DNA of 44,284 bases from Deltaproteobacteria bacterium HGW-Deltaproteobacteria-15 (GCA_002840535.1 PHBH01000056.1:1-44284), one strand, 5' to 3'; counted from the first letter of the stretch, positions 1 through 8,573 are shown. Notes: generated by a model from the sequence alone, not told the origin. Numbers and translations: made by a program.

Positions 1-213
1 TCCAGGGAGCGAATCGATGCCTTGCCCACAGCCAAACGCCGGATGGCAAGGTAACCGACGGCCAAGGCTCCTGCTGCAAACGCACCCAGAGAGAATGCCC
101 CGACCCGCCTGGGCGCCAATTGCCAATGAACCAAGAGCCCCTTTCTTCGCCGAGGCTTTTTGACGCTGCCCCTCCAATTCTTCAGTACGAACAGATTTGG
201 CCATTTCATTCAT
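1..213 (-). pseudogene. 5' part of a small glycine/alanine-rich membrane-type protein, apparently frameshifted
   Basis: Reading the minus strand from an ATG at 213 behind an AGGAAG ribosome site gives MNEMAKSVRTEEL, then KKGALGSLAIGA. That frame then turns into unlikely Cys/Arg-rich sequence. A +1 frame takes over near base 105 with GAFSLGAFAAGALAVGYLAI and continues to the window edge. The two halves together resemble small proteins with repeated ALAIGALAIGRL-like hydrophobic segments, a pattern recalled rather than searched. The gene is cut by the window start, so its length is unknown. Either a one-base indel has broken it, or the second frame alone is the gene with a start I cannot see. 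Confidence 0.35.
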
Positions 214-454
214 GCCGGTCGCTTCCTTTCACAAATCTTACCCAGCAGGACATTAGCCATTGATCCAACGACTTTCCAGTGTTTCAGAAAGAGATCTCCA
301 ACGACAATCCGGAGTTGAAATTACTGAATACCCCCAAGTTGTTCATCAAGAATGCACAAAAAGGAAAATGAGCGAAACCGAAACCGAAAGTTTTGACTGC
401 CAACTTCTCATGGGGTAGTTGTAGGTCTGACCTGAAGGAAAGGTGCTGCTGATC

Positions 455-2386
455 ATGCTTTCGAAAAAGAAGGATTCTTTTGCGGAATTGACGTGGGAAG
501 ATCTCCGGCAATGGGCAGGTGAGAAGATTCTCTCCAGGGGCAGGAGCTATCAGCGGAACGGCTGCGTTAAGGAACTGGCCAGATCGGCGAATGGAGGTCT
601 CTTTGCCTGGGTGACAGGTTCGGAACGCTATGCCACACATGTGCGTCTTGAACAAGGGGAACTCGTCGCGGAGTGCGCATGCCCATTCGGTTACAGGTGC
701 AAACATGCGGTAGCCGTGGTTTTGGAATACCTCGAGTGTCTGAAAAGGCGGCAGGCAGTTCCACTCGCAAAGGAGGATGATCCGAGGCTCAAGCGGCTAA
801 TGGAGTTGGAGAGAAAACATCTGCAGGTCGAGAACGATGATAAAAACGAAGAAGAGTATGATGAAGAAGCAGCGGGTGCGCCATCTTCCGGCAACACTTC
901 CTGGAAGAGCATACTGGATTCCCAAAGCAAAGAGGAACTCATCCACTTGATAGGGGAGCTTGCAGAGAAGAATCCCGAGGTCAGGGGAATACTGGAGGAC
1001 CGTGCAGGATTGTCGAAGGGTACCGTGGGCAGAATGGTGAAGTCCATCCGGCAGGAGATCAGGAATCTCAGTTCGGAGCCGGGATGGAGCAATTACTGGA
1101 AGGGGGAGGGGTATACCCCGGATTACTCGCGCGTCAAGGAGAGAATGGAGTCCCTTCTGGTCCACGGGCATGCCGACGAGGTTGTCAGACTCGGAGAGGA
1201 ACTCCTGGAGGGTGGGACCAGCCAAGTAGGAATGAGCCATGACGATGGGGACACAGCCATGGAAATTTCCTCGTGCCTGGAGGTGGCCTTTGAGGCACTT
1301 AGCAAATCCTCCCTCTCCCCGCTCGATCGGATGCTCTGGGCGATCGATGCAGAGCTTAAGGATGAGTACAACCTCTGCGAGGGGGTAGGGATCTTCTGGG
1401 AGCAGAAGCATTCCAGAATGGCATGGGGCCAATTGGCGGATATGCTCCTGGCGCGCTTGAAGGAGTACCCTGTACTCAAGGGAGAAGACGACTTTTCCCG
1501 GAAATACAAAAGAGACGCTCTGAGCAATTGGATCATTCGGGCACTTGAGGAATCGGGGCGACATAAGGAGGTAATCCCGCTTTGTGAAAAGGAGGCCGTG
1601 AAGACGGCAAGCTATGGGCGCCTTGTGGAATACCTCATGCAGACCAAACGATGGAAAGAGGCTGAGGAGTGGATACGCAAAGGTATCCGGGACACGGAAG
1701 AGAAATATCCGGGCATTGCGTCCAAACTGCGAACCAACCTGAAAGACATATGGGCAAAGGGGGGAGCCTGGCACATGGTTGCCGCCCTCGAGGCCGATGA
1801 ATTCATTCGAACCCCTTCCCTTCGGGCTTACAAGGACCTCCAGAAAGCCGCCACCAGAGCGAAGTTATGGCTGGCGGTGAAGCCGGTTGTCATGAAATAC
1901 CTGGAAACCGGGAAGTCGTGGGAAGAGGAAGATTCCTGGCCTCTGCCCGAAACAGGTCTATGCTTTGCCGAACCTCGCTGGAGACCCGAGTTCCCCATGA
2001 TCGGTGTGCTCATTGATATCGCCATCTCCGAGAAGAACACCGAGGATGTGCTGCGCTGGCACAACTCCTCGAAAACAAAGGGACGCGCGAGGGGCTTCGG
2101 AGGTTTGAGGGACAAAGAGGTGGCTGAAGCCGTTGTTTCAAAATATCCCGACCTGTCCATCTCCATATGGAAGGAACTTGCGGAGAACCAGATCGGCTTC
2201 GCCAAACCGAATGCCTATTACACGGCTGCCGGTTATCTCAGAAAGATTCACTCTACCCTGAATAACAACCGTCGGGAGAAGGAGTGGCATGACTATGTTG
2301 GCAGCCTTCGATCGTTACATGCCAGAAAACGCAAGCTCCTCGAGATACTGAGCGGCCTGGATGGAAAGCGCATTGTGGACGGATAG
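455..2386 (+). CDS. SWIM zinc-finger family protein
   Basis: This 643-residue protein has a SWIM-type zinc-binding motif near its N-terminus: Cys74-x-Cys76, then Cys82-x-His84 inside ECACPFGYRCKH. SWIM domains are known to bind nucleic acid or protein partners. The region before it (residues 10-40, with SRGRSYQRNGCV) is the usual lead-in of bacterial SWIM proteins. The remainder is charged and helical, with TPR-like spacing (for example RWKEAEEWIRKG), and has no recognisable enzyme motif. An acidic linker (DDKNEEEYDEE) separates the two parts. I chose ATG 455 because AAGGAAAGG lies at a good distance; a GTG at 443 is too close to that site. Many bacterial SWIM proteins sit next to SNF2-type helicases, but none is present here. 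The function is unknown. Confidence 0.8.
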   Translation: MLSKKKDSFAELTWEDLRQWAGEKILSRGRSYQRNGCVKELARSANGGLFAWVTGSERYATHVRLEQGELVAECACPFGYRCKHAVAVVLEYLECLKRRQAVPLAKEDDPRLKRLMELERKHLQVENDDKNEEEYDEEAAGAPSSGNTSWKSILDSQSKEELIHLIGELAEKNPEVRGILEDRAGLSKGTVGRMVKSIRQEIRNLSSEPGWSNYWKGEGYTPDYSRVKERMESLLVHGHADEVVRLGEELLEGGTSQVGMSHDDGDTAMEISSCLEVAFEALSKSSLSPLDRMLWAIDAELKDEYNLCEGVGIFWEQKHSRMAWGQLADMLLARLKEYPVLKGEDDFSRKYKRDALSNWIIRALEESGRHKEVIPLCEKEAVKTASYGRLVEYLMQTKRWKEAEEWIRKGIRDTEEKYPGIASKLRTNLKDIWAKGGAWHMVAALEADEFIRTPSLRAYKDLQKAATRAKLWLAVKPVVMKYLETGKSWEEEDSWPLPETGLCFAEPRWRPEFPMIGVLIDIAISEKNTEDVLRWHNSSKTKGRARGFGGLRDKEVAEAVVSKYPDLSISIWKELAENQIGFAKPNAYYTAAGYLRKIHSTLNNNRREKEWHDYVGSLRSLHARKRKLLEILSGLDGKRIVDG

Positions 2387-2524
2387 AGCAGAGCGCCTCA
2401 GAGTTTGGTGATGGATTTGGGAGGTGAGCCATCTTGACTCATCAATCCCATTTCCCTATACTTCGAAGCTAAATAGCGGGTTATCGCAAGTATCTTTGAA
2501 CGTCAACGGCTGGGAGGAATAACC

Positions 2525-2815
2525 ATGAATGGCAATGCGCTCCTCAAAGCGAAACGGAAGGAGATTTTGCGCATCGCCTCCAAGTACGACGCACATAACG
2601 TCCGAGTTTTTGGGTCTGTGGCTCGGGGTGAAGCAGATCAAGAAAGTGATTTTGATCTTCTAGTCCGGTTTGACCGAGGTGTGACGTTCCTCCGCCAAGC
2701 AGCATTTGCCCGTGAATTGGAGGTGCTGCTTAATAGCAAAGTGGATGTGGTGAGCGATAAGGGACTCCGCCCGAGAATTCGCGAGCGCGTTTTGGCAGAA
2801 GCAAGACCATTATGA
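2525..2815 (+). CDS. mntA: MNT-family minimal nucleotidyltransferase (antitoxin of a MNT/HEPN module)
   Basis: The 96-residue product is a complete minimal nucleotidyltransferase. It has GSVARG at residues 30-35, the metal-binding pair Asp42-x-Asp44 in SDFDLL, and a third acidic residue at Asp74 in KVDVV. Proteins of this family are antitoxins that inactivate a HEPN-domain RNase toxin, in characterised cases by adenylylating it. A strong GGGAGGAA site precedes the ATG. The stop overlaps the next start as ATGA at 2812-2815, the normal arrangement for coupling to the HEPN gene. That downstream gene is broken here, so the antitoxin appears to have lost its target. Confidence 0.85.
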   Translation: MNGNALLKAKRKEILRIASKYDAHNVRVFGSVARGEADQESDFDLLVRFDRGVTFLRQAAFARELEVLLNSKVDVVSDKGLRPRIRERVLAEARPL

Positions 2816-2986
2816 GAGACGACCGAGACAAGCTCCTCGATATTCTGGAGGCCATTGATAAGATCCAACCTTCTCATTCATCAGTACTTCGGGATCGACC
2901 TTGATCAAGTCTGGGACACAGTCCTTATCGATCTGCCCAAACTGAGCAATGATATTCGCGAAATCCTGACTGACCTTGATTCTTAG
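2812..2986 (+). pseudogene. HEPN (DUF86-type) toxin remnant with internal deletion
   Basis: The ATG at 2812 overlaps the mntA stop. It reads MRDDRDKLLDILEAIDKI, the normal N-terminus of DUF86/HEPN toxins, and then runs to a stop at 2904. In another frame, from 2867 to the stop at 2986, the sequence reads NLLIHQYFGIDLDQVW and continues as a normal HEPN C-terminus. That part includes the end of the conserved R-x(4-6)-H RNase motif. About 60 central residues are missing and the two ends are joined out of frame at about 2864-2867. This is best explained by one deletion, leaving a dead toxin beside an intact antitoxin. Confidence 0.75.
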
Positions 2987-3271
2987 TCATCTCGGAAATT
3001 CCTTCTTGTGCACGAGAGGTCATAACAAGATGTAACCCCGCCCACTTCCCAAGCCTTTCCTCTGTGACCGGGGACTACAATTCGCCGATGAAACTACTTG
3101 CAGCCTGACACTCTCACTGTCGATTACTCTCACCCTCAGCTCCAGCGAAAAACCTCGTTTTTGCTCCCAAAAACCTCGCTATAGGGCACTTTTTGGGGGT
3201 AAATTTGGTGGTATCCACCTACATATCAGTTGCCTCTCGTGGCCCGACCCCCTGCCCCGCTCCATTGCTGG
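2987..3271. other. Intergenic stretch without a gene; holds one arm of a diverged repeat
   Basis: No convincing reading frame was found here. AAAAACCTCG occurs twice, at about 3148 and 3169. The stretch 3139-3206 resembles 5807-5875, as listed separately. Confidence 0.5.
3139..3206 (+). repeat. Diverged direct repeat, copy 1
   Basis: This copy contains GAAAAACCTCGTTTTTG and ends in GGGGGTAAATTT. By eye it aligns with 5807-5875 at roughly 70% with small gaps. The two copies have the same orientation and bracket the HAD hydrolase and the membrane-protein gene, which are AT-richer than their surroundings. The match could be low-complexity coincidence. Confidence 0.35.
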
Positions 3272-3979
3272 TCAATTACACTCATTTTGAAGATTCCTAA
3301 TCAGATCCACGGTCTTGATCTCGTCCCACTCAAAAAACACTCTACGAGCACCGGCTCTGATAAGTCGACTGACAAATTCTGGCTCCCGCCACGTAGGAAT
3401 TGCGACGACAATTGACCCAGCACTTTGGGCCGCAAGGACGCCATTAATGGAATCTTCAAAAACGAGTTGCTCCTCTGGAGTCACACCTGCGATCTCAGCA
3501 GTCCGGTGGTAGACGTCAGGAGCGGGCTTGACGTTACCAACTTCTTCCCGAAGGACGATTCGCTCTTGCGGGATAATCCTGCCAAGACCGCTTTTTTGAA
3601 GAATGATCTCTGCCAATTGTTTATCGGTGAGGGAGCCAATTGTAATTTGAAGACCGGCATCAAGAAGCTCATGCAAGACGCTCTGGAAACCGGGCCGCAC
3701 TACGACTGTATCCACGCATTCCATCAGATCACGAAAAATTCTTTTGTCCCTAGCAAGGAAGTCGTGTGCCTTATCTCTATTCCCTGCAAGGAGGGCGATC
3801 TCCTCAGCTATCTTCTCATCTGGTCCACCAATAAAATGAGAAATCTTACTTATTGCATCCTCAAAGGTAAGTTCTATCCCTATTTCCTTTGCAGCAGATA
3901 AATGTCCGTTCCAGTGAACTCGCTCAAGGTCAATCAAGGTGCCCTCAAGGTCGAAAGCAACAGTTCGAATGATACGCAA
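3272..3979 (-). CDS. HAD-superfamily hydrolase, beta-phosphoglucomutase/phosphatase-like
   Basis: The 235-residue protein has the four HAD motifs. Motif I is FDLEGTL (nucleophile Asp10), motif II is the Ser in IGSLTD, motif III is the Lys in VKPAPDVY, and motif IV is FEDSINGV. The helical cap between motifs I and II matches the subfamily of beta-phosphoglucomutases and small-molecule phosphatases. The second acid of motif I, usually Asp in DxDGT, is Glu12 here, which could change catalysis or specificity. The start is TTG at 3979 with a good GAGGAG site upstream. The gene lies alone in an AT-richer segment. The substrate cannot be inferred. Confidence 0.8.
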   Translation of the reverse strand: MRIIRTVAFDLEGTLIDLERVHWNGHLSAAKEIGIELTFEDAISKISHFIGGPDEKIAEEIALLAGNRDKAHDFLARDKRIFRDLMECVDTVVVRPGFQSVLHELLDAGLQITIGSLTDKQLAEIILQKSGLGRIIPQERIVLREEVGNVKPAPDVYHRTAEIAGVTPEEQLVFEDSINGVLAAQSAGSIVVAIPTWREPEFVSRLIRAGARRVFFEWDEIKTVDLIRNLQNECN

Positions 3980-4116
3980 GTCTATATTCTCCTCACAAGC
4001 AATGTGTCATCTATACTTTGGCTTCACATCATAGTAAACCAATACATTCATAAGCAAACAACTCGATACTAAACAAGGTCCGCAAAAATCGTGGCCAAAG
4101 TTGTCGAGCCTCTAAA

Positions 4117-5568
4117 TTACTTACCAAGTTCACGAAGTAGATTCGTGTCAACCGGGGCGTTATCAGCTTTATCAAGTATTGGTCGTGTCAGAATGGCCTT
4201 CAAAGGATTAAAAAACGCATTAAGCTTTGATCCGTAGTTTATTAGCAAGCTCAAAACGATCGTGACAAAGAAACTTGTCGTTGTAATGATCCTGGCATTC
4301 TCTGGATGTTGACTCAGATAGAAAATGCTAAAGATTAAAATAGTATTCTGCAAATCTCTCATGCGCCGCTCATACCTTCTGAACGTATCCTCTGCGAATT
4401 CTGAATTAATTGTCCTTAGTATCTCCCTCTGTCTGCGACGAGTAATGGCCTCATCGACTGCTGCATTCCAGACATTTAACCAATCACCCATCACCTCCAT
4501 CTCGTTGTTTTCGTAGCAATCCTTCATATACGAGTTTCTAAGTTTACCACACTCATTTTTGAGATAATCAGTAATTCTGTCAATCTCAGCCCAAGTTATT
4601 TCGTCAATGGCTATCATGTACCAACTGTACCTGTCTGCAAAGTACGAGTATTTTTCAACATCTATTAGTTCATCCTCGAAAAGGCTCGCAGTCCAGTCTA
4701 GTCCGGTTAAGGGTACCTCGCTGACATTGACCCCATCAACTCCCTCTACTTTATCCAATATCGCTCCGTGACGGATAAGATTGAGCATGTCAGCGTGCTT
4801 CTCCCAAAGCGCGTTCGATATCCTCTGAATTACAGCACGCGAGATCTTCCCTTTTTCTTCAATATATTTGAGGACATTTTCCAGGGCAATAAACTCATAA
4901 GCCTCAAATAATCCGCTCTTTATAATGGATATAGCCCAATCTTTAACCCTCTCGGCAAATAGGTCATGGCGATCTGTGCTTTTAGCGCGAGCATTAGCAA
5001 TCTCAAGGAAACGTTCGATATCGTCATGGTGATAAACATCCCCCTGTGCACCTATTTGTTTTCCGAAATCTTCGAAAGTTAGATCATCAGGGTTGAATTT
5101 TATCTCCGCCCTGCCTTCGAGAGTTCGATAATATCGATGTGAAGAGGGACGGAATCCCCCTTCCCTTTTCTTGAATATATCGAAACTGACCTTAGCAGAT
5201 GGTTTTTGTATGCAGCCATCATGATCGATGATAAGACCGCCACGTAGAACCGTTGTATGTTTTGCCATAGCCGTACAGAAGTCATATTCCTTTTTTCGCT
5301 CGTCGGATTTCGGGTCACGAAGCAATTTCCACAAGAAAGGATTATCAAATAGATAACCATCCGAAAGTAGCACCTCTCCGCCAAATAGATAAGACATTTT
5401 CATTTGTCGAACAAAATCCAGTTCGGCATTCATTCCACGCCAAAGGTCTCTACTAAATTCCACGCTATCAGCAACAAGGACAGGATCAGCAAGGCTAGGA
5501 TGAGTAGTTTCCACAGAATTAGCCTCCGGCGAGGAATAGATTTGAGCCCTCATGGGGGAGGGGGCCAT
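4117..5568 (-). CDS. Unrecognised protein with C-terminal membrane segments
   Basis: I do not recognise this protein, which is about 483 residues long. It is mostly soluble and acidic. Near the C-terminus are two hydrophobic stretches, at about residues 405-420 (TILIFSIFYL) and 427-447 (FFVTIVLSLLINYG), followed by a 35-residue tail. A helical region rich in Arg and Glu precedes them. An anchored sensor or effector layout is therefore plausible. The reading frame stays open upstream to a TTG at 5709. No clear ribosome site marks a start: ATG 5568, ATG 5553 and a later one are all possible. Base composition is visibly lower in GC than the flanks, which suggests transfer. The coupled DUF5131/TcmP genes lie 330 bp upstream in the same orientation. 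Confidence 0.6.
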   Translation of the reverse strand: MAPSPMRAQIYSSPEANSVETTHPSLADPVLVADSVEFSRDLWRGMNAELDFVRQMKMSYLFGGEVLLSDGYLFDNPFLWKLLRDPKSDERKKEYDFCTAMAKHTTVLRGGLIIDHDGCIQKPSAKVSFDIFKKREGGFRPSSHRYYRTLEGRAEIKFNPDDLTFEDFGKQIGAQGDVYHHDDIERFLEIANARAKSTDRHDLFAERVKDWAISIIKSGLFEAYEFIALENVLKYIEEKGKISRAVIQRISNALWEKHADMLNLIRHGAILDKVEGVDGVNVSEVPLTGLDWTASLFEDELIDVEKYSYFADRYSWYMIAIDEITWAEIDRITDYLKNECGKLRNSYMKDCYENNEMEVMGDWLNVWNAAVDEAITRRRQREILRTINSEFAEDTFRRYERRMRDLQNTILIFSIFYLSQHPENARIITTTSFFVTIVLSLLINYGSKLNAFFNPLKAILTRPILDKADNAPVDTNLLRELGK

Positions 5569-5806
5569 TGGTTTATTGGTTTCATCGAAGCAGCTGACGC
5601 ATGAAGTGACAAGGAGTGGCACCCCCGGGTTTGTACTGAAGGAAGGAAACAATAATTTCTGTCGCCCAGGCCGCGCCAAGTTATTGATTGGGCGGTGCTT
5701 GATGTCCAAAAGACAGGTGTTTTAGGGCCTATATCGCCCTTTTCAGCACCGAAAAGAGCCTTACATAATGAGCCCATAGTATGATGTCGAATTGTTCTCG
5801 AAAAAG

Positions 5807-5875
5807 GCGCCATGGAAAAACCTTGTGTTTGCCTCAAAAAACTCATTGTGGGGCTCATTTCAGGGGGGTCATTTC
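5807..5875 (+). repeat. Diverged direct repeat, copy 2
   Basis: This copy contains GGAAAAACCTTGTGTTTG and a GGGGGGTCATTT end, and aligns loosely with 3139-3206 in the same orientation. It lies between the unrecognised membrane protein and the DUF5131 gene. Together with copy 1 it could mark the ends of an inserted segment. Confidence 0.35.
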
Positions 5876-5897
5876 TAATTTACGCAATCCTTATTGG

Positions 5898-6620
5898 TCA
5901 GGCCACTTTCGCCACTGCACGTGGCATCTGATTCCAAGTACGATTCCCTATCTCCCGTCCGGCGGCCTTCTTGCGTACACCACCCCATTGTTTGAAGAAG
6001 AACGGGACTGCCTCATCGACGCAGGCATCACGTATGTCGAGAACCCATTCTGCTTGCATCGGTCGCGCCCCAGGGCCAGACTCACCCCCTACAATCACCC
6101 AGTCGACTGCGTCGAGATTCAAATCCGGAAGTGGGGCGAGCAGTGGCTCAACAGATAGGAACTTTACAACTGAGGGAACCTTTCGGAGCCTCTCTACGCG
6201 GTAAAGACGCTCGTTGTCTTCAACCGTGACCCCCATCCAGACGTTCTTGGGCCAGGGAAGCAAAGGGGAGACCTCGACCAGCCTATCCGCACGTTTTGTG
6301 AGGAGCTGGTACGTATGTCGAGGGGTGTACTCCATGACTTCGAAGACGCGCTGGATGAAGGCGACCGGAACCTGCTCGTGAAACAGGTCGCCCATGGAGT
6401 TGACGAAAACCATCCGCGGCTTCCCCCATGTGACGGGCAACCCGAGCATGTGCTTGTGTGTGCGAACGGAGAATCCGTCGCGGTAGTTAGGCTGTCCCAT
6501 AGCCTGCAGACGCTTGGCCATGCGCTCTGCATAGCAGTTGAGGCAGCCCGGGGATACCTTCGAGCATCCCGTTACTGGGTTCCAGGTCGCCTCAGTCCAC
6601 TCTATCGTCGTAGTGCTCAC
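5898..6620 (-). CDS. Phage Gp37/Gp68 (DUF5131) three-Cys-motif protein
   Basis: The 240-residue protein begins STTTIEWTEATWNPVTGC and carries the family's three-cysteine motif, Cys19-x6-Cys26-x2-Cys29, in GCSKVSPGCLNCYAERM. The motif resembles a radical SAM cluster site, although the spacing is not the classical CxxxCxxC. The C-terminal half has VDWVIVGGESGPGARP and the FFFKQWGG end typical of the family. The family is found in phages and mobile islands with TcmP as partner; its biochemical role is not established to my knowledge. The start is GTG at 6620 and overlaps the TcmP stop by one base (TAGTG), so the two are probably translationally coupled. Confidence 0.88.
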   Translation of the reverse strand: MSTTTIEWTEATWNPVTGCSKVSPGCLNCYAERMAKRLQAMGQPNYRDGFSVRTHKHMLGLPVTWGKPRMVFVNSMGDLFHEQVPVAFIQRVFEVMEYTPRHTYQLLTKRADRLVEVSPLLPWPKNVWMGVTVEDNERLYRVERLRKVPSVVKFLSVEPLLAPLPDLNLDAVDWVIVGGESGPGARPMQAEWVLDIRDACVDEAVPFFFKQWGGVRKKAAGREIGNRTWNQMPRAVAKVA

Positions 6621-7534
6621 TACTGATCCAAGTCCTTGACCAGGTGGTTTGCGATACCCAGTGCGGCTTTCTGCGCCGCTATGCTAGGGTTCGAAACGCC
6701 CAATACGAGCGCGAAGAGCGGAACGCCCTTGCCATTCCTGAGTATCCCAGCATTAGATACCGCTGGAAAGGCGGTCTTCAGTCGTTTGCGGATAAAGTCG
6801 ACAACGTGATCGGTCGACGCATTCTTGAACCGGCAGCTGGCTTCGTCGTTGAACAGCGACTGCTGCCCGCTCGTCCGGTAGAACTCATCGTACCACTCGT
6901 TCGTTCCGAAAACACGGTCCAAGCGCACTCGCCAAGTGTCCGGTACCTGGCCATCATTTGTCATCATGCGGATGACTCCACCCAACGGAAACAGGTACCA
7001 TACGTCACAGGCACCTGTGTCAGCAAGGCGCATGATCAAGTCCCAGCCAACTTCTAGCCCGTACGGATCGAGAAATACGAGACTGCGGGTGTGGGTCCAG
7101 TCGACCTTTTCGATGTACTCGCCTAGGGCGGCGTTCGCATTGCCGCAGACTACACTCACCGTATCGTGAATCTCGTGAAAGTCGGACAGGACGATTGACT
7201 CTAGTTCAAGACACGATGGCTTGTCGACATCAATAAAGACGAACCGGTCAAAGGACCTGGTTGAACTGGTGGAAGCCCGAAGCGCGCGAATCGCAGATCC
7301 AACCAAGAACTCTTGAGTGTCTACTCGCTCGGACTCGTCCCCAAAGAAGGACTCCGGTTCCGGCGCGTCTGAGCCCGAACTTTTCCTAAGTGCTTGCTTG
7401 CCACGGCCAGCGAAAGCGTCGACATAATCCAGCGAATACCAGCGCTGATTCTGCATGACCTGAAGGTAACGGTGCGTGTAGGCCTCAACACAGTCGAGCT
7501 TCGATTCGCTCCAGGTGCCACCGAACTTGCGCAT
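6620..7534 (-). CDS. tcmP: Three-Cys-motif partner protein TcmP
   Basis: The 304-residue product matches the TcmP family. It starts RKFGGTWSESKLD, has YVDAFAGRGKQ at residues 37-47 in the position of a methyltransferase-like glycine loop, and VFLDPYGLEV at about 153-162. The fold is Rossmann methyltransferase-like, but the activity is not established as far as I know. I chose the ATG at 7534 because a strong GGGAGGGAGA site sits just upstream; an in-frame codon at 7621 lacks one. The stop overlaps the GTG of the DUF5131 gene. The pair is typical mobile cargo and may act in defence or nucleic-acid modification, which is an inference. Confidence 0.88.
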   Translation of the reverse strand: MRKFGGTWSESKLDCVEAYTHRYLQVMQNQRWYSLDYVDAFAGRGKQALRKSSGSDAPEPESFFGDESERVDTQEFLVGSAIRALRASTSSTRSFDRFVFIDVDKPSCLELESIVLSDFHEIHDTVSVVCGNANAALGEYIEKVDWTHTRSLVFLDPYGLEVGWDLIMRLADTGACDVWYLFPLGGVIRMMTNDGQVPDTWRVRLDRVFGTNEWYDEFYRTSGQQSLFNDEASCRFKNASTDHVVDFIRKRLKTAFPAVSNAGILRNGKGVPLFALVLGVSNPSIAAQKAALGIANHLVKDLDQ

Positions 7535-7680
7535 TCTCCCTCCCAAGGCATGATTAAAGCTGCTAAGGATGAAACCAAAGTGAACCATGGATTTAGCGAG
7601 TCGTGGGCGTGGGCCTAACAAGTCATCTTGTAGTTTCCGGATATCTTCACTTACGGGAGGTGTCCGGATAGATCGAAGAA

Positions 7681-7715
7681 AAAGGCCCAGTTCTCATCCG
7701 AGAAGCTGGGCCTTT
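7681..7715. terminator. Strong bidirectional hairpin terminator
   Basis: AAAGGCCCAG at 7681-7690 pairs with CTGGGCCTTT at 7706-7715. The inner TTCTC/GAGAA pairs extend the stem to about 15 bp with a 4-base loop. A and T runs on the two sides allow function in both directions. No intact gene ends here, so it may mark the edge of a lost gene or insulate the tcmP promoter. Confidence 0.7.
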
Positions 7716-8573
7716 GGTGTCCTCTCAATTCTCTTCACAGTCAAACCCCTGTTTTGAGGTTTTTCGAAAATACTTTATGTGGAAAGCGGCAATTACCTAG
7801 ACCTGTAGGCCATTTATGTCAAGGATTATACGTTATTAATGACGTGATTGATGCGGGATGCGGGAGATTTTAGAAAATTTTTTCGCTGGCCTACCATGCG
7901 AGGGATCTTCAAGAGTAGAGTTTGATCGGGGCTTGGACCGATACGGTCAGGGGACCCTTCACATTTGCAGTTTCATTCGAAATCCGGAACGCTGTTGACA
8001 AATTGCACCAACTCCTGAGTTCTGGTCCTGCTTTAAACTGCTCTCCTCTCCTTGAAATGGGAATTCCGGGACGTTCTTTACAAGCTGTACAAATCTGGAA
8101 GTTAATGATGTCAGTGATGAAATGGGGCACTAGACACCCAGGATTCTTGGCTTCAGGACAAGTGCGTCAGTCGCTCGGTGACAAAGCCTCTTCGAGATAT
8201 TTTTTAACCCTTCCCGGTTTGCTCCCAGGCTTGAGAATGGACCGATGGACACGTAGTGAGCTCGAGCCGGAGAGACTTGTGGATCGGTTCCTTAATTGCG
8301 TTGAGGCGTTATTGGCGCAGGAGAAGGCGAGTGAATGGGAACGCTCATATTATCTTTTGCGTTAAATGCAATTTCCTTTGCAGTAACTGCAAGGTAAGTA
8401 AAGACACATTCTTCCTGTCTGCAAAAAGAGCCCTATTTTTTAAGCCCATGAAAGAGCGCTACTGGTAAGTGAGAGGTGTGGTCACCCTCAGCAGACGGGT
8501 TCCGCCATTGAAATGCCCACCTCTCCCACGAGAATCTTTGCCAGCTTACGCTTGTGAGACTTACATTTGTTTA
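7716..8573. other. Gene-poor stretch upstream of the tcmP pair
   Basis: I see no convincing gene in these roughly 860 bases. A 147-codon open frame at 7922-8365 (plus) has no ribosome site and no family features. The composition is AT-rich at 7740-7920. The only structured feature is a degenerate copy (8061-8150) of a sequence also found at 9308-9397. The region looks like decayed mobile or cassette DNA. Confidence 0.5.
8061..8150 (+). repeat. Degenerate direct repeat flanking the PIN module, copy 1
   Basis: The core CCGGGACGTTCTTTAC is identical in 9308-9397. It continues as A/GAGCTGTACAAA and GTTAATGA with a one-base gap, then falls to a looser match. Overall identity over 90 bp is about 75-80% by eye. 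In copy 2 the plus strand reads ELRDVLYELYKLWMLMNSVR; in copy 1 the same frame is broken by the one-base gap and a stop. Confidence 0.65.

Noticed and set aside
7922..8365. 147-codon open frame on the plus strand
   Set aside because: There is no ribosome site and no family pattern, and it runs through a degenerate repeat whose other copy uses a different frame.
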